A stretch of 64,000 nt of DNA from Nocardia brasiliensis ATCC 700358 (GTDB lineage Bacteria; Actinomycetota; Actinomycetes; Mycobacteriales; Mycobacteriaceae). The position numbers and the translations under genes are program-made. Where the stretch lies: NCBI RefSeq assembly GCF_000250675.2, contig NC_018681.1, positions 3,224,001 through 3,288,000 on the forward strand, written 5' to 3'. Positions 18,228 to 27,843 of the stretch are shown here, piece by piece (position 1 is the first letter of the stretch; the number at the start of each line of letters is the position of its first letter). The notes under the pieces were generated by a model. It saw only the letters and a program-made list of their open reading frames with translations, made no database searches and was not told the origin of the DNA.

Positions 18228-19283
18228 TCAGGCCAACTGACCCATCTCGCTGGCGAACCCGGACCGGCCCTCCGGTGGCTCCTGCGTAGCCGGATACGCG
18301 GCGCGGAGCCGTCGCTGCGCCGCCGGGCTCGCCGCGAGATGGTCCAGCCCGAGCAGGGCCGCGCCGAGAACCGGTGGGGCGACGACGATTCGGGGCTCCG
18401 CCAGCGGCGCGGCGGCGGCCAGCCGGGCCCGGACATTGTCGATCAGCAGCGGCTGTCGTGCGGCGAGCACACCACCGCCGAGCACCACGGGGGTCGGTTC
18501 GTCGAGCAGTTCGAGCTTGCGCAGGGCGACGAGTGCGAGGCGGGTGATCTCGTCGGCTTGCCGATCGATCAGCCGCAGCGCGGTCGGGTCACCCGCTTCC
18601 GCGGTGGCGAAGAGCACCCGGACCAGCTCGTGCAGCCGATGTTCGGCCAGCTGACCGAGGTGGATCGCCTCGGCGACCGCGTTGGCCCCGGCCATCCCGA
18701 AATACGCGCCGATCGCGGCGGACAGCGCCGTGGGCTCGCCCCGGCCGTCCTCGGCCCGCGCCGCGTACCACATTGCCGCGGCGGCCATTCCGCCGCCGCC
18801 ACCCCAGTCTCCGGTGAGCACGCCGAGCGCCGGGAAACGCGCGGTCCGCCCGTCCGGTCGCAGCCCGGCGCAGTTGATCCCGGCCCCGCAGACCACCGCG
18901 ACGCCGCACGGACCGTCGGTGCCGGCCCGCAGCAGGCCGAAGGTGTCGTTGGCGACGCCCACCGAGAGCCCCCACGGCCTGCCCGCGATGGCGGCGTGGA
19001 AGCGTCGCTCCTCGATGGGCAGATCGACATTGGCCATACAGGCGCTCACCCGGGTGGTGAGCACCCGCGCGCGGGTGAGCCCGGCCTGTTCGGCCACCGC
19101 GTCGACCAGCGGGGTGAGCCCCGCGATCGCCTGCTCCGCCCCGTCCCGATAGGGTTGATAGCCGCCGCCGCGCGCCGCGGCGAGGACCGTTCCGTCCAGC
19201 GCGACCAGGGCGACGTCGGTCTTGCTGTTGCCCGCGTCGATCGCGAGGACGCCCGGAACCTGCTCGTTCTGTGGGAGTTTCAT
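18228..19283 (-). CDS. N-acetylglucosamine kinase-like protein (BadF/BadG/BcrA/BcrD ATPase fold)
   Basis: The 351-aa sugar kinase of the ASKHA fold has a phosphate-1 motif AIDAGNSKTD near 14-23 and later CGAGINCAG, LTGDWGGGGG and VVLGGGVLAAR segments characteristic of the BadF/GlcNAc-kinase group. It probably phosphorylates an imported amino sugar such as GlcNAc at O6. ATG 19283 has a strong GGGGGAAG upstream and is preferred to the ATG at 19331, which overlaps the upstream gene. It is the last gene of the sugar operon, 44 bp after the GH4 gene. Confidence 0.87.
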   Translation of the reverse strand: MKLPQNEQVPGVLAIDAGNSKTDVALVALDGTVLAAARGGGYQPYRDGAEQAIAGLTPLVDAVAEQAGLTRARVLTTRVSACMANVDLPIEERRFHAAIAGRPWGLSVGVANDTFGLLRAGTDGPCGVAVVCGAGINCAGLRPDGRTARFPALGVLTGDWGGGGGMAAAAMWYAARAEDGRGEPTALSAAIGAYFGMAGANAVAEAIHLGQLAEHRLHELVRVLFATAEAGDPTALRLIDRQADEITRLALVALRKLELLDEPTPVVLGGGVLAARQPLLIDNVRARLAAAAPLAEPRIVVAPPVLGAALLGLDHLAASPAAQRRLRAAYPATQEPPEGRSGFASEMGQLA

Positions 19284-19327
19284 CAAACGCTTCCCCCGCC
19301 AGCAGTGCACGGTGTTGGTCGGCATGG

Positions 19328-20617
19328 TCACGCCCAGCTCAGGTGCGCGCGGTTGTGCGCGATCAGCCGGTCGGTGAGCTGCTCGGCCAGTTCGAACTGG
19401 CCGACCAGCGGATGCGCCAGCAGCGCGTCGAAGACCAGTTCGCGCCCGCCTTCGACGGCGGCTCGCAACGCCAGCTGTTCGTACGCGGTGACGTGCGCGA
19501 TCAGTCCGCCGAAGCGCGGGTCGAGCGGCGGCTGCGGCAGCGGATGGACGCCCGTCGCGTCCACCCGCGCGGGCACCTCGATCACCGCGTCGCCGGGCAG
19601 CGACGGCAGGGTGCCGTCGTTACGGGTGTTGACCACCTGCACGCCCGCGCCCGCACCGGTGCCGAGCAGCGCGGCGATCAGCTGCGCGGCAGCCTCGGAA
19701 TAGAAAGCGCCACCGCGCTTTCCGAGCAGCTCGGGTTTGGTGTCCAACGCCGGGTCGGCGTACATGGTGAGCAACTGCCGTTCCAGCTCGGCCACCTCCG
19801 CGGCCCGGGAACCCTTCGCGCGCAACTCCTCGACGACGGTGTCGTGCTGATAGAAGTACCGCAGGTAGTACGACGGAACGACGCCAAGGTGCCGTAGCAG
19901 CTCGACCGGCAGCCGGGTATCGGCCGCGATCTCGGCGCCGAAATCGGCGAGCAGCTTGGGCAGCACCTCGTAACCTGTTGCCGCATCGGGACTGTCGAGC
20001 ACGGTGACGCCGCGCTCCCAGGTGAGATGATTGAGGCCGACGTGGTCGAGCCGGACCAGCTCCGGCTCGACGCCCAAGTGCCGGGCGAACTTTCGCTGGA
20101 AATCGATGGCCACGTTGCACAGGCCGACCGCCTTGTGCCCGGCGGTCTGCAGCGCCCGGGTGACGATCCCGACCGGGTTGGTGAAGTCGATGATCCAGGC
20201 CTCCGGGTTGGCCCGGCGAATCCGCTCGGCGAGTTCGAGCACCACCGGGACCGTGCGCAGCGCCTTGGCCAGACCGCCCGCGCCGGTGGTTTCCTGTCCG
20301 ACACAACCGCATTCGAGCGGCCAGGTCTCGTCTTCGTTGCGCGCGGCTTGCCCGCCGACGCGCAGCTGGAGCAGCACGGCATCGGCACCGTCGGCGCCTT
20401 GCGCGACGGACGGGGCGGTGGACACCCGGACCGGATCGCCCTGCTTCTCGAACATCCGGCGGGCCAGCCCGGCGATCAGCTCCAGCCGTTGCGCCGCCGG
20501 GTCGATCAGCACGATCTCGTCGATCGGCAGGGTGTCGCGCAGCCGCGCGAACCCGTCGATCAGCTCGGGTGTGTAGGTGGAGCCGCCGCCGACGACGGCC
20601 AATTTCAGTGCAGGCAT
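19328..20617 (-). CDS. GH4-family glycosidase (6-phospho-beta-glucosidase-like)
   Basis: This 429-aa protein is an NAD- and metal-dependent glycosidase. The N-terminal Rossmann motif is VVGGGSTYTPELIDGF; the metal-site Cys is in VGLCNVAID and the metal-site His in DHVGLNHLTW; IIDFTNPVGIVTRAL is conserved in the family. GH4 enzymes usually cleave 6-phosphorylated disaccharides by an oxidation-elimination mechanism. With an ABC importer rather than a PTS, the phosphate would have to come from the downstream kinase, or this member accepts unphosphorylated sugars. The ATG overlaps the stop of the permease gene (TGATG), so translation is coupled. Confidence 0.9.
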   Translation of the reverse strand: MPALKLAVVGGGSTYTPELIDGFARLRDTLPIDEIVLIDPAAQRLELIAGLARRMFEKQGDPVRVSTAPSVAQGADGADAVLLQLRVGGQAARNEDETWPLECGCVGQETTGAGGLAKALRTVPVVLELAERIRRANPEAWIIDFTNPVGIVTRALQTAGHKAVGLCNVAIDFQRKFARHLGVEPELVRLDHVGLNHLTWERGVTVLDSPDAATGYEVLPKLLADFGAEIAADTRLPVELLRHLGVVPSYYLRYFYQHDTVVEELRAKGSRAAEVAELERQLLTMYADPALDTKPELLGKRGGAFYSEAAAQLIAALLGTGAGAGVQVVNTRNDGTLPSLPGDAVIEVPARVDATGVHPLPQPPLDPRFGGLIAHVTAYEQLALRAAVEGGRELVFDALLAHPLVGQFELAEQLTDRLIAHNRAHLSWA

Positions 20618-21507
20618 CAGCCTTTCACCCCTGTCAGTGTCACGCCTTCGATGAAAGCCTTCTGCGCGAAGAAGAAGATGATGATCACCGGCGCCATCAC
20701 CAGTACGGTGGCGGCCATGGTGAGATTCCAATTGGTGTGGTGCGCGGCCTTGAAGGACTCCAGTCCATAGCTGAGCGTCCAGGCGCCGGGGTTCTCGCTG
20801 GCATAGATCTGCGGACCGAAATAGTCGTTCCAGCAATAGAAGAACTGGAACAGCGTGACCGCCGCGATGGCGGGCCGCGCCATCGGCAGCACGATACGCA
20901 ACAGAATGCGTAGTTCGCCGCAGCCGTCGATGCGCGCGGCCTCGAGATAGTCGTCGGGAATGGTCAGCAGGAACTGGCGCAGCAGGAATATCGAGAACGC
21001 CTCGCCGAAGGCCAGCGGAATGATCAGCGGCCACAGCGAGCCAGTGAGGTGAAACTGCTTGGACCACACTAGATACATCGGGATGACGGTGACCTGCGGG
21101 GGCAGCATCATCATCGAGACCACCGCCATCAATGCCAGATTGCGGCCGCGGAACCGGAATTTCGCGAGCGCGTAGGCCGCCGGAATGCTCGACAGCAGGG
21201 TCAGCGCGGTGCCCGCGCCGGCATACAGCAGGGTGTTGCGCCACCAGCCGAGGAAGCCGGGCGTCTGCCACACCTCGACGTAGTTGCGCCACTGCCATTG
21301 CGCGGGCCACAGATCCGAGGTGAGGGCCTGCCGGTCCGTCATCACCGAGGTGAGGAAGACGAACACGAACGGCAGGATGAACAGCAGCGCGACGGCGATC
21401 GCGAGCGAGTGCAGCGCCACCCAGTTGAGGGCGCCTTTGCGCCGTCCACCCCTGGTCTCGATCGGATCGGCGTGGACGGGCACCGGCAGCGTCGTGGTCA
21501 TGGTCAT
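20617..21507 (-). CDS. Carbohydrate ABC transporter permease (CUT1, MalG/DasC type)
   Basis: The 296-aa inner-membrane permease has six predicted helices. The EAA loop is DDYLEAARIDGCGELRILLR, which docks the ATPase subunit. The C-terminus ends in a helix typical of the second permease (KAFIEGVTLTGVKG). It partners the permease gene 3 bp upstream and the binding protein before it. No ATPase gene is in the operon; a shared MsiK-type ATPase elsewhere in the genome, as in Streptomyces CUT1 systems, is inferred. Confidence 0.93.
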   Translation of the reverse strand: MTMTTTLPVPVHADPIETRGGRRKGALNWVALHSLAIAVALLFILPFVFVFLTSVMTDRQALTSDLWPAQWQWRNYVEVWQTPGFLGWWRNTLLYAGAGTALTLLSSIPAAYALAKFRFRGRNLALMAVVSMMMLPPQVTVIPMYLVWSKQFHLTGSLWPLIIPLAFGEAFSIFLLRQFLLTIPDDYLEAARIDGCGELRILLRIVLPMARPAIAAVTLFQFFYCWNDYFGPQIYASENPGAWTLSYGLESFKAAHHTNWNLTMAATVLVMAPVIIIFFFAQKAFIEGVTLTGVKG

Positions 21508-21510
21508 CGC

Positions 21511-22467
21511 TCAGTCCTCCTGCAGGAAGCCGGATCTGCGCCGCAGCAGCAGCGAGGTGAAGGCCATCGACAGGCCGAACAGGATCACCGCGACCACACA
21601 CGCCGAGCCGATGTCGAAGCGCTGGAACCCCAGGTTGTAGACCATCTGCGGCAGCGTCCAGGTGGAGCCGTGCGGGTAGCCGGGCTCGAACGGCTCACCG
21701 GCACTGCCGATCTTGCCGCTGGCCACCTTTCCGGCGACGATCGCCTGGGTGTAGTACTGCATGGTCTGGATCACCCCCGTCACCACCGCGAACAGGATGA
21801 TCGGCGTGATGTTGGGCAGGGTGACGTACCGGAACCGATGCCAGGGCCCCGCGCCGTCCAGTTCCGCCGCCTCGTACTGCTCGCGGGAGACGTCGAGCAG
21901 CGCGGCGGTGAAGATGACCATCAGGTCGCCGATGCCCCACAGCGCGAGCATGGTCAACGCGGGCTTGGACCAGGTGGGATCGGTGAACCAACCCGGTTGC
22001 GGCAGGCCGATACTCCCGAGCAGGTGGTTGACCGGTCCGGTGCCGGGGTTGAGCAGGAACGCGAACGCCATCGTCGCGGCCACCGGCGGGGCCAGATACG
22101 GCAGGTAGAGCACCGTGCGCAGCAATCCCGCCCCGGTCTTGAGCTTGGTGACCAGCAGGCCGATCCCGAGCCCGAAAACCACGCGCAGCGAGACCATCAC
22201 CACGATCAGCCACAGCGTGTTGCCGAGCCCTTTCCAGAAGTACGGGTACTTGTCCAGGACGTAGTTCCAGTTCTTCAGGCCCGCGAAGGTCGGTGCGGCG
22301 AAGCCGTCGTACCGCATGAACGAGAAGTAGACCGTGGACAGCAGCGGGTAGGCGAAGAAGCAGGCGAAGCCGATCAACGCGGGGGACAGGAACGCGAGGG
22401 TGCGGAGGGTGTCCCTGCGGCGCTTGCGTTTCAGCGCCGCGGGGACGGTCCGTTGCCGGAGTGCCAT
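21511..22467 (-). CDS. Carbohydrate ABC transporter permease (CUT1, MalF/DasB type)
   Basis: The 318-aa permease has six helices and the EAA motif REQYEAAELDGAGPWHRFRYVTLP. ATG 22467 follows the binding-protein stop by 7 bp and begins MALRQRTVPA; an in-frame ATG at 22602 would overlap the binding-protein gene. It forms the heterodimeric channel with the next gene. The solute is inferred to be an amino sugar or beta-linked disaccharide from the GH4 and kinase genes downstream. Confidence 0.92.
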   Translation of the reverse strand: MALRQRTVPAALKRKRRRDTLRTLAFLSPALIGFACFFAYPLLSTVYFSFMRYDGFAAPTFAGLKNWNYVLDKYPYFWKGLGNTLWLIVVMVSLRVVFGLGIGLLVTKLKTGAGLLRTVLYLPYLAPPVAATMAFAFLLNPGTGPVNHLLGSIGLPQPGWFTDPTWSKPALTMLALWGIGDLMVIFTAALLDVSREQYEAAELDGAGPWHRFRYVTLPNITPIILFAVVTGVIQTMQYYTQAIVAGKVASGKIGSAGEPFEPGYPHGSTWTLPQMVYNLGFQRFDIGSACVVAVILFGLSMAFTSLLLRRRSGFLQED

Positions 22468-22474
22468 CGCCGGG

Positions 22475-23809
22475 TCACTTCGCCTGGTCGATCGCCTCGT
22501 CGATCTCCTTCGCGGTGGCGGCCAACCCCGCGCGCAAGTCGGGCTGTTTGCCCGCCTCGTACTCGTAACCGAAGTTGCGCAGCGAAAGCTGGTACGCGCC
22601 ACCGTTGATGCTCGACGGGGTGGTGGACGAATGCGGGTTCTTCGCGATGTCGAGGAAGGTCTGGAAGTTGGCGTCGACCTTCAGCCGGGGCGAGCTGAGC
22701 GCGGCGAGGGTACTGGGCACGTTGTGGATGGCGTTGGCGAAGTCGACCACCGCGTCCGTGTCGGTGGTCAGGAACTTGACCAATTGCCAAGCGGCGGTTT
22801 GCTTTCGGCTGGAGTTCGCGACGCCGATGATGGTGCCGGTCTGGTAGCCGCGCCCGTAGGTGGCGGCTTGATCGTCGGGGACCGGGAACGGCGCGGTGGC
22901 CCACTCGAAGCTCACCGGGTCGACGGCGAGCGAGGCGGTACGCCATTCGCCGTCGAAGGACATCGCCACCTGGCCGGTGTGGAAGGGGTTGTTGGCGCTG
23001 AACTCGTCCCCGAAACCGGTGCGGTACTTCTCCAGCTTGTCGAAGCCGCCGAGCGCCGCGATCATCCGCTTCTGCCACTCGAACATCGCGGCCACCCTGG
23101 GATCGGTGGCGATATCGGACTTGCCGTCGGGGCCGAAATAGTCCGCGCCGTACTGGCCGAGGTAGTGCATCACCGAGGTCTCGTAGCCGTGATAGTTCGG
23201 CATGAAGCCGAGCTGCCGGAAGGTATCCCCTTCGGGGATGGTCAATTTCACGGCGGCGGCTTCGAACTCGCTGAACGTCTTGGGCGGCGCGGTGATACCG
23301 GCGGCGGCGAACGCGGTCTTGTTGTAGAACAGGCCGTAGGTGTCACCGAGCAGCGGCAGCGCGCACTGATTGCCTTGGAACCGGGTGTATTCGAGCATCG
23401 TCGCCGGGAAGGTGGCCACGGGGTCGATGCCGTCCTTGCGCAGGAACGGCGTGAGATCGGCCCAGACCTTCGCCGAACAGAACTTGCCGACCTGGTCGGT
23501 GGTGAAGGAGGACACCACATCCGGCGCCTCCGGGCCGCCCGCCCGCAACGCCTGTTCGCTCTTGTCGTCGGCGATGTTGCCGACCACCTTCACGTCGATG
23601 TTGGGGTGCAGTTTCTCGAACGCGGCGACGTTGGCCTCGATGGCCTGCACCTCGTTGTCCTGGCTCCAGCCGTGCCAGAAGGTGATGGTCACGTTCTTGC
23701 CGTCGGCCGAACCATCGTCGCCGCCACCGGAATTGGTGCCGGTGCAGGCGCTGACCAGCAGGGCGACGGTGGTGCAGGCGGTGAGCGCGGCGAGTGTTGT
23801 TCTGCGCAT
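22475..23809 (-). CDS. Extracellular solute-binding lipoprotein (CUT1 sugar ABC importer)
   Basis: The 444-aa precursor has lipobox LLVSAC with Cys22, so it is anchored in the membrane outer face after signal peptidase II cleavage. The mature part is a family-1 binding protein (VTITFWHGWSQDNE, later GLFYNKTAFAAAGI and AMSFDGEWRTA). It delivers sugar to the two permeases immediately downstream. ATG 23809 is preceded by AGGAG; longer in-frame extension to 24010 runs into the regulator gene and is Arg/Cys-rich, so it is not used. It follows the ROK gene by 22 bp. Confidence 0.93.
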   Translation of the reverse strand: MRRTTLAALTACTTVALLVSACTGTNSGGGDDGSADGKNVTITFWHGWSQDNEVQAIEANVAAFEKLHPNIDVKVVGNIADDKSEQALRAGGPEAPDVVSSFTTDQVGKFCSAKVWADLTPFLRKDGIDPVATFPATMLEYTRFQGNQCALPLLGDTYGLFYNKTAFAAAGITAPPKTFSEFEAAAVKLTIPEGDTFRQLGFMPNYHGYETSVMHYLGQYGADYFGPDGKSDIATDPRVAAMFEWQKRMIAALGGFDKLEKYRTGFGDEFSANNPFHTGQVAMSFDGEWRTASLAVDPVSFEWATAPFPVPDDQAATYGRGYQTGTIIGVANSSRKQTAAWQLVKFLTTDTDAVVDFANAIHNVPSTLAALSSPRLKVDANFQTFLDIAKNPHSSTTPSSINGGAYQLSLRNFGYEYEAGKQPDLRAGLAATAKEIDEAIDQAK

Positions 23810-23831
23810 GGGGCGGTACTCCTGGCGTCGA

Positions 23832-25025
23832 TCAATGAGTCGAGAAGACGGCGTCTCTCGTAGCGGCCAAGGCGCGCTGGAGCGCTCCGTGCAGCACCGG
23901 TGAGCCCGGCACGGTGCTGGAGCGCACCTCGGTGCGCGGCATGGTGAGTTCGTCGAGTGCGTCCTGCACGAGCGCGCGCAACCGTTCGCCGCCCGCGCGC
24001 GGCATCGCACCGGCCAGGATCAGCACCTCCGGGTCGACGACCGAGACGATGCTGGCGAGGCCGAGGGCGAGCCGGTCGGCGAGCTCGCTCAAGAAGGCGT
24101 CCCCGGCGTCCGGCGTCTCCAGCGCCTCGGCCACGACCAGTGCGGCGGTCGGCGCCGTGAGTCCGTGCCGGCGGGCCAGCGCGAGGACACCGGGCGCCCC
24201 GGCGAGTTTCTGGAATCCGCCCGAGTTCTTCCGGCGGACATCGTGCACCACCGGTGCGCCGGGCAGCGGCATGTAGCCGACTTCGCCTGCGCCGCTGTGG
24301 AAACCGCGATGCAGCCGACCGGCGATCACGATCGCCGCGCCGACGCCCTCGCCGGTCCAGAGTAAGGCGAAATCCTCGCACCCCTGGGCCGCGCCGTGGG
24401 CCTGTTCGGCCATGGCCGCGAGGTTCACATCGTTCTCGATCGAGACCGTGGTGCCGATCGCGGCTTCCAGTTCGGCGACGAGCCTGGGGGAGTGCCAGCC
24501 CGGCAGGTGGGTGGCGTAGCGCAGCTTGCCGGTGGCGGGGTCGAGCGCGCCGCCTATCCCGATGACCACCTCGCGCACCGCGTTCGCGGCGAGTCCGGCC
24601 AGTCCGATCGTCTCGGCGACGGCCTCGGCCACCTTGGTGAGCGTCTGCGCGGCCTGCCAGCCCTTGGTGCTGACCTCGTGCTCGGCCAGGGCGGTGCCGG
24701 TGATGTCGGCGACCGCCAGGCGAATCGAGGTATTGGTGACGTCTACCCCCGCCACGTATGCGGCGGCCGGATTGACTTGGTAGAGCTGCGCGTTCGGGCC
24801 CGGCCCACCCGCCGCGGTACCCACCGGCACGACCAGGCCCGCGGCCTCCAGGCGGGTGAGCAGCTGGGAGGCGGTCGGCTTGGACAACCCCGTCAGCGTG
24901 CCGATCTGGGTGCGCGAGAGCGGGCCGTTGTCGAGCAGCAACTCCAGTGCGGCGCGGTCGTTGATCGCGCGCAGCAGGCTCGGTGTCCCGGCGAGGGGGT
25001 GTCGGGGATAGGTCACGCGATACAC
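23832..25025 (-). CDS. ROK-family transcriptional repressor (NagC/XylR type)
   Basis: The 397-aa product has an N-terminal MarR-like winged helix (LSRTQIGTLTGLSKPTASQLLTRL, about 36-60) and a C-terminal ROK sugar-kinase fold with IGIGGALDPATGKL and ENDVNLAAMAE. The usual ROK zinc motif CxCGxxGC is absent: the corresponding stretch after GYMPLPGAPVVHDVRR has no cysteines, so it probably senses sugar without structural zinc. It is the first gene of the operon and lies next to a ROK-like operator, suggesting autoregulation and control of the importer. Confidence 0.92.
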   Translation of the reverse strand: MYRVTYPRHPLAGTPSLLRAINDRAALELLLDNGPLSRTQIGTLTGLSKPTASQLLTRLEAAGLVVPVGTAAGGPGPNAQLYQVNPAAAYVAGVDVTNTSIRLAVADITGTALAEHEVSTKGWQAAQTLTKVAEAVAETIGLAGLAANAVREVVIGIGGALDPATGKLRYATHLPGWHSPRLVAELEAAIGTTVSIENDVNLAAMAEQAHGAAQGCEDFALLWTGEGVGAAIVIAGRLHRGFHSGAGEVGYMPLPGAPVVHDVRRKNSGGFQKLAGAPGVLALARRHGLTAPTAALVVAEALETPDAGDAFLSELADRLALGLASIVSVVDPEVLILAGAMPRAGGERLRALVQDALDELTMPRTEVRSSTVPGSPVLHGALQRALAATRDAVFSTH

Positions 25026-25062
25026 CCCATTCCGGATCCGGCGGCGACGCCCGGATGAACTA

Positions 25063-25078
25063 TTAGGAAAGTTTCCAA
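25063..25078. promoter_or_regulatory. Candidate ROK operator
   Basis: TTAGGAAAGTTTCCAA contains the perfect palindrome GGAAAGTTTCC and lies 38 bp before the ROK start codon. It resembles the AT-flanked GGAAA/TTTCC sites reported for ROK regulators. Binding by the adjacent ROK protein is inferred from position. Confidence 0.65.
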
Positions 25079-25242
25079 TCGATGTGAGCTAGGACACTAA
25101 ACCAGGCTCGACCGCATGTCAATCGGTGTGCGTGTCGAATGGCCAAGTACTGGAGGCTGACTCGTCAACTGCGCAGTCCGGGACGTTCAACTCGCGGTTA
25201 TACCGTTCGGCTGTAACCGGTGCACAGCAGACGGAGACCCCC

Positions 25243-26652
25243 ATGCTCGACCCCCGACTTCGGACCGCCTGGCTGGCGAATGTGGCAGTCGGCGCGGCGA
25301 CGGTGTCCGCGCGGACCCCGATCTATCTGCGGCCTGCCACCCGGCGCTCGGATTCGATACGTACGCACCGTGATTCGATCATCGCGTCGGACCTGGAGGT
25401 GGTGACGGTCACCGCAGACTCGGTGATCCTCACCTGGACCACGCGGACGCGCGACAGCGCCGGACGGCTGCGGCCCGTCCCCGCCGATACCGAGGTGCGC
25501 CTGGCCCCGGTCGACGGGCGATGCCAGGCGCGCACCCGCTACCTCGACGCGACGCCGACTCCTTATCACTACGCCGAAGTGACCGGACTGGAGCCGGGGC
25601 GCGGCTACCGCTTCGAGGCGTACTCGAACGGTCACCGCGCCGGGCCGGCTCGGACGCTGGTGACCCGCCAGTCCGGAACCCCGGAATCCACCGGTGTTTT
25701 CACGACCGCGCCACCGCCCCCGGGGCGGCTGCTGCGCACCCTCGCCCTGGCCAACGACGTGCACTACGGCGAGCAGGTCAGCGGTCTCGTGCTCAGCGGG
25801 CTGCCCACCGGCTTGCGCCACGACACCGGCCGGTATCCCGAGGTCATGCTCGATGCCCTGCTCGACGACGTACGCAGGCCCGATCGCGCGGCCGATCACC
25901 TGATCCTGGCGGGGGACCTCACCGACAGCGGCACCCTCGAACAGTCGCGGGGTGTCCGGGCCCGGTTGGATTCCTGGGGTGTGCTCGGTTCGGACTACGT
26001 CGTCTGCCGGGGCAATCACGACAAGCCGCTGGAGCAGCGTGGAGTACGAACCGATCACTGGGGCACCGTGTTTCATGCCCGGCAACAGCTGGTCGAGTAT
26101 CGACTCGGCGGCCTGCGCCTGATCGGGCTGGACACCACCCGGCTGCGCGGGTCCGGTGGCACCATCGTCGCGCCGCAACTCGATCGGCTCCGCGACATCC
26201 TGTCCGCCGACCCGGACTGCCCCACCGTGGTTTTCGGCCACCATCCGGTGACTTCGCATGCGGCGGTGAGTAATCCGGGCGGCCCGGGGTTCGTGCTGGA
26301 CCGCGCCAATGCCGGTGCGCTGCAGGCCGTCTACCGCGCCGCGCCGGGAGTGTTCCTGCAGCACAGCGGCCACACGCATCGCAACCGGGTGAACCGCCCG
26401 GATGCCGGGACCGGTGTCGAATTCCTCGAAGTCGCCGCGGTGAAGGAGTATCCGGGCGGGTACATGCTGCTGCGCCTCTACACCGGCGGGTACACGCTGA
26501 ACTTCTACAAGACCCGCTCGGCTGCCGCGCGCAGCTGGAGCACCCGCACCCGCCGGCAGTACTTCGGGCTGCATCCCGACCACGCCCTCGGCAGCTGTGC
26601 CGACCGCAACCATGGCGCCCGCCGCGACTTCTCCGGTATTGACCCGCGCTGA
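25243..26652 (+). CDS. Metallophosphoesterase with N-terminal FNIII-like domain
   Basis: The 469-aa product has an N-terminal purple-acid-phosphatase-like/FNIII region (about 30-150, TADSVILTWTTRTR) followed by a calcineurin-like phosphoesterase domain. All five metal motifs are visible: NDVHYG, GDLTDSG, GNHD, GHHP and HSGHTH. It is therefore a dinuclear-metal phosphatase or phosphodiesterase. There is no clear signal peptide with the ATG at 25243 (GGAG upstream); an in-frame start at 25126 would add 39 low-quality residues. Substrate unknown. Confidence 0.88.
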   Translation: MLDPRLRTAWLANVAVGAATVSARTPIYLRPATRRSDSIRTHRDSIIASDLEVVTVTADSVILTWTTRTRDSAGRLRPVPADTEVRLAPVDGRCQARTRYLDATPTPYHYAEVTGLEPGRGYRFEAYSNGHRAGPARTLVTRQSGTPESTGVFTTAPPPPGRLLRTLALANDVHYGEQVSGLVLSGLPTGLRHDTGRYPEVMLDALLDDVRRPDRAADHLILAGDLTDSGTLEQSRGVRARLDSWGVLGSDYVVCRGNHDKPLEQRGVRTDHWGTVFHARQQLVEYRLGGLRLIGLDTTRLRGSGGTIVAPQLDRLRDILSADPDCPTVVFGHHPVTSHAAVSNPGGPGFVLDRANAGALQAVYRAAPGVFLQHSGHTHRNRVNRPDAGTGVEFLEVAAVKEYPGGYMLLRLYTGGYTLNFYKTRSAAARSWSTRTRRQYFGLHPDHALGSCADRNHGARRDFSGIDPR

Positions 26653-26749
26653 CCAGCGGATTCGCCGAGCCGGTCACACGGTGAAACACCACTGGGTATG
26701 ATCCGTCGAACAGTGGTGGCGGGCATGTTCATCCGGATCGGGAGGGACT

Positions 26750-27832
26750 GTGGTGGGGGATTTCGCGACGATCTTCGATCGGGTGCGCGGCTCGTTACTG
26801 GGTGGCGCCGTCGGTGACGCACTCGGCTGGCCCATCGAATTCCTGCGGCTCGAACAGATCCGGGCACAGCACGGCCCCGACGGCGTGACCGGCTTCCTGC
26901 CCGCGTACGTCCAGGACGAGGCGCAGCAGATCACCGACGACACCCAGATGACGTTGTTCACCGCGGAGGGACTGCTGCGCGCGACGCCGGGCGTGGACGC
27001 GCTGCCCGCGCTGCGCCGGTCCTACTTGCGCTGGTTGCAGACTCAGCGACAGGAAGAGCCGACGGCGCAGCCCGACGGCTGGCTGGCGAGCCTGCCGTTC
27101 CTGTACGCGGTGCGGGCGCCGGGGAACGCGTGCATGTCCGGGCTGGGCAAGCAGGCCCGCGGGTATATCGCGCCGAGTCCGCTGGGTGAGCCCGGCCCGG
27201 TGAATCCCGAGTCGAAGGGTTGCGGCACGGTGATGCGCTCCGCGCCGTTCGGCCTGGCCGGAATGGGTTCGGAGCGCGCGTTTTCGCTGGCCGCCCGAGC
27301 CGCACAGCTGACCCACGGTCATCCCACCGGCTACTTCGCCGCGGGCGCGTTCGCGGCCCTGATCGACCGGGTGGTGAGCGGTATCGAACTGCCGATCGCC
27401 CTGCCGCAGACCATCGCGCAATTGGCGGAGTTCCCCGCGGCCGCGGAAACCGTTGCGGCACTGGAACGCGCCATCGAGGCGGCCGAAACTCCGGCCACCG
27501 CCGAACAACTCGAAACCGTGGGCGCGGGCTGGATCGCCGAGGAATGTCTGGCGATCGCGGTCTACTGCGCGTTGCACGCGGCCAAGACGGGCGATCCGCG
27601 TGCGGCCCTGCTGCTCTCGGTCAATCACTCCGGCGACTCCGATTCCACCGGCGCGGTCGCGGGCAACCTGATCGGCGCCGTGCACGGGCTGTCGCAGTTG
27701 CCGATGGATCTGGTCGCCGCGGTCGAGGGGCGCGACGTGCTGATCCAGGTCGCCGACGACCTGGTGATGAACTACGGGCTCGGCGACCGAGCCGCGGTCG
27801 CCATCCGATACCCGATCGACGAAGGTCTCTGA
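26750..27832 (+). CDS. ADP-ribosylglycohydrolase family protein
   Basis: The 360-aa product belongs to the DraG/ARH family. The N-terminal GSLLGGAVGDALGW motif, the metal-binding ITDDTQMTLFT and the C-terminal NHSGDSDSTGAVAGN supply the binuclear Mg2+ site aspartates. Members remove ADP-ribose from arginine, serine or other groups on proteins. The start is GTG 26750 or 26753, with GGAGGG upstream. No ADP-ribosyltransferase lies nearby, so the target is unknown. A strong terminator follows. Confidence 0.92.
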   Translation: MVGDFATIFDRVRGSLLGGAVGDALGWPIEFLRLEQIRAQHGPDGVTGFLPAYVQDEAQQITDDTQMTLFTAEGLLRATPGVDALPALRRSYLRWLQTQRQEEPTAQPDGWLASLPFLYAVRAPGNACMSGLGKQARGYIAPSPLGEPGPVNPESKGCGTVMRSAPFGLAGMGSERAFSLAARAAQLTHGHPTGYFAAGAFAALIDRVVSGIELPIALPQTIAQLAEFPAAAETVAALERAIEAAETPATAEQLETVGAGWIAEECLAIAVYCALHAAKTGDPRAALLLSVNHSGDSDSTGAVAGNLIGAVHGLSQLPMDLVAAVEGRDVLIQVADDLVMNYGLGDRAAVAIRYPIDEGL

Positions 27833-27843
27833 GTTCCAGCACG

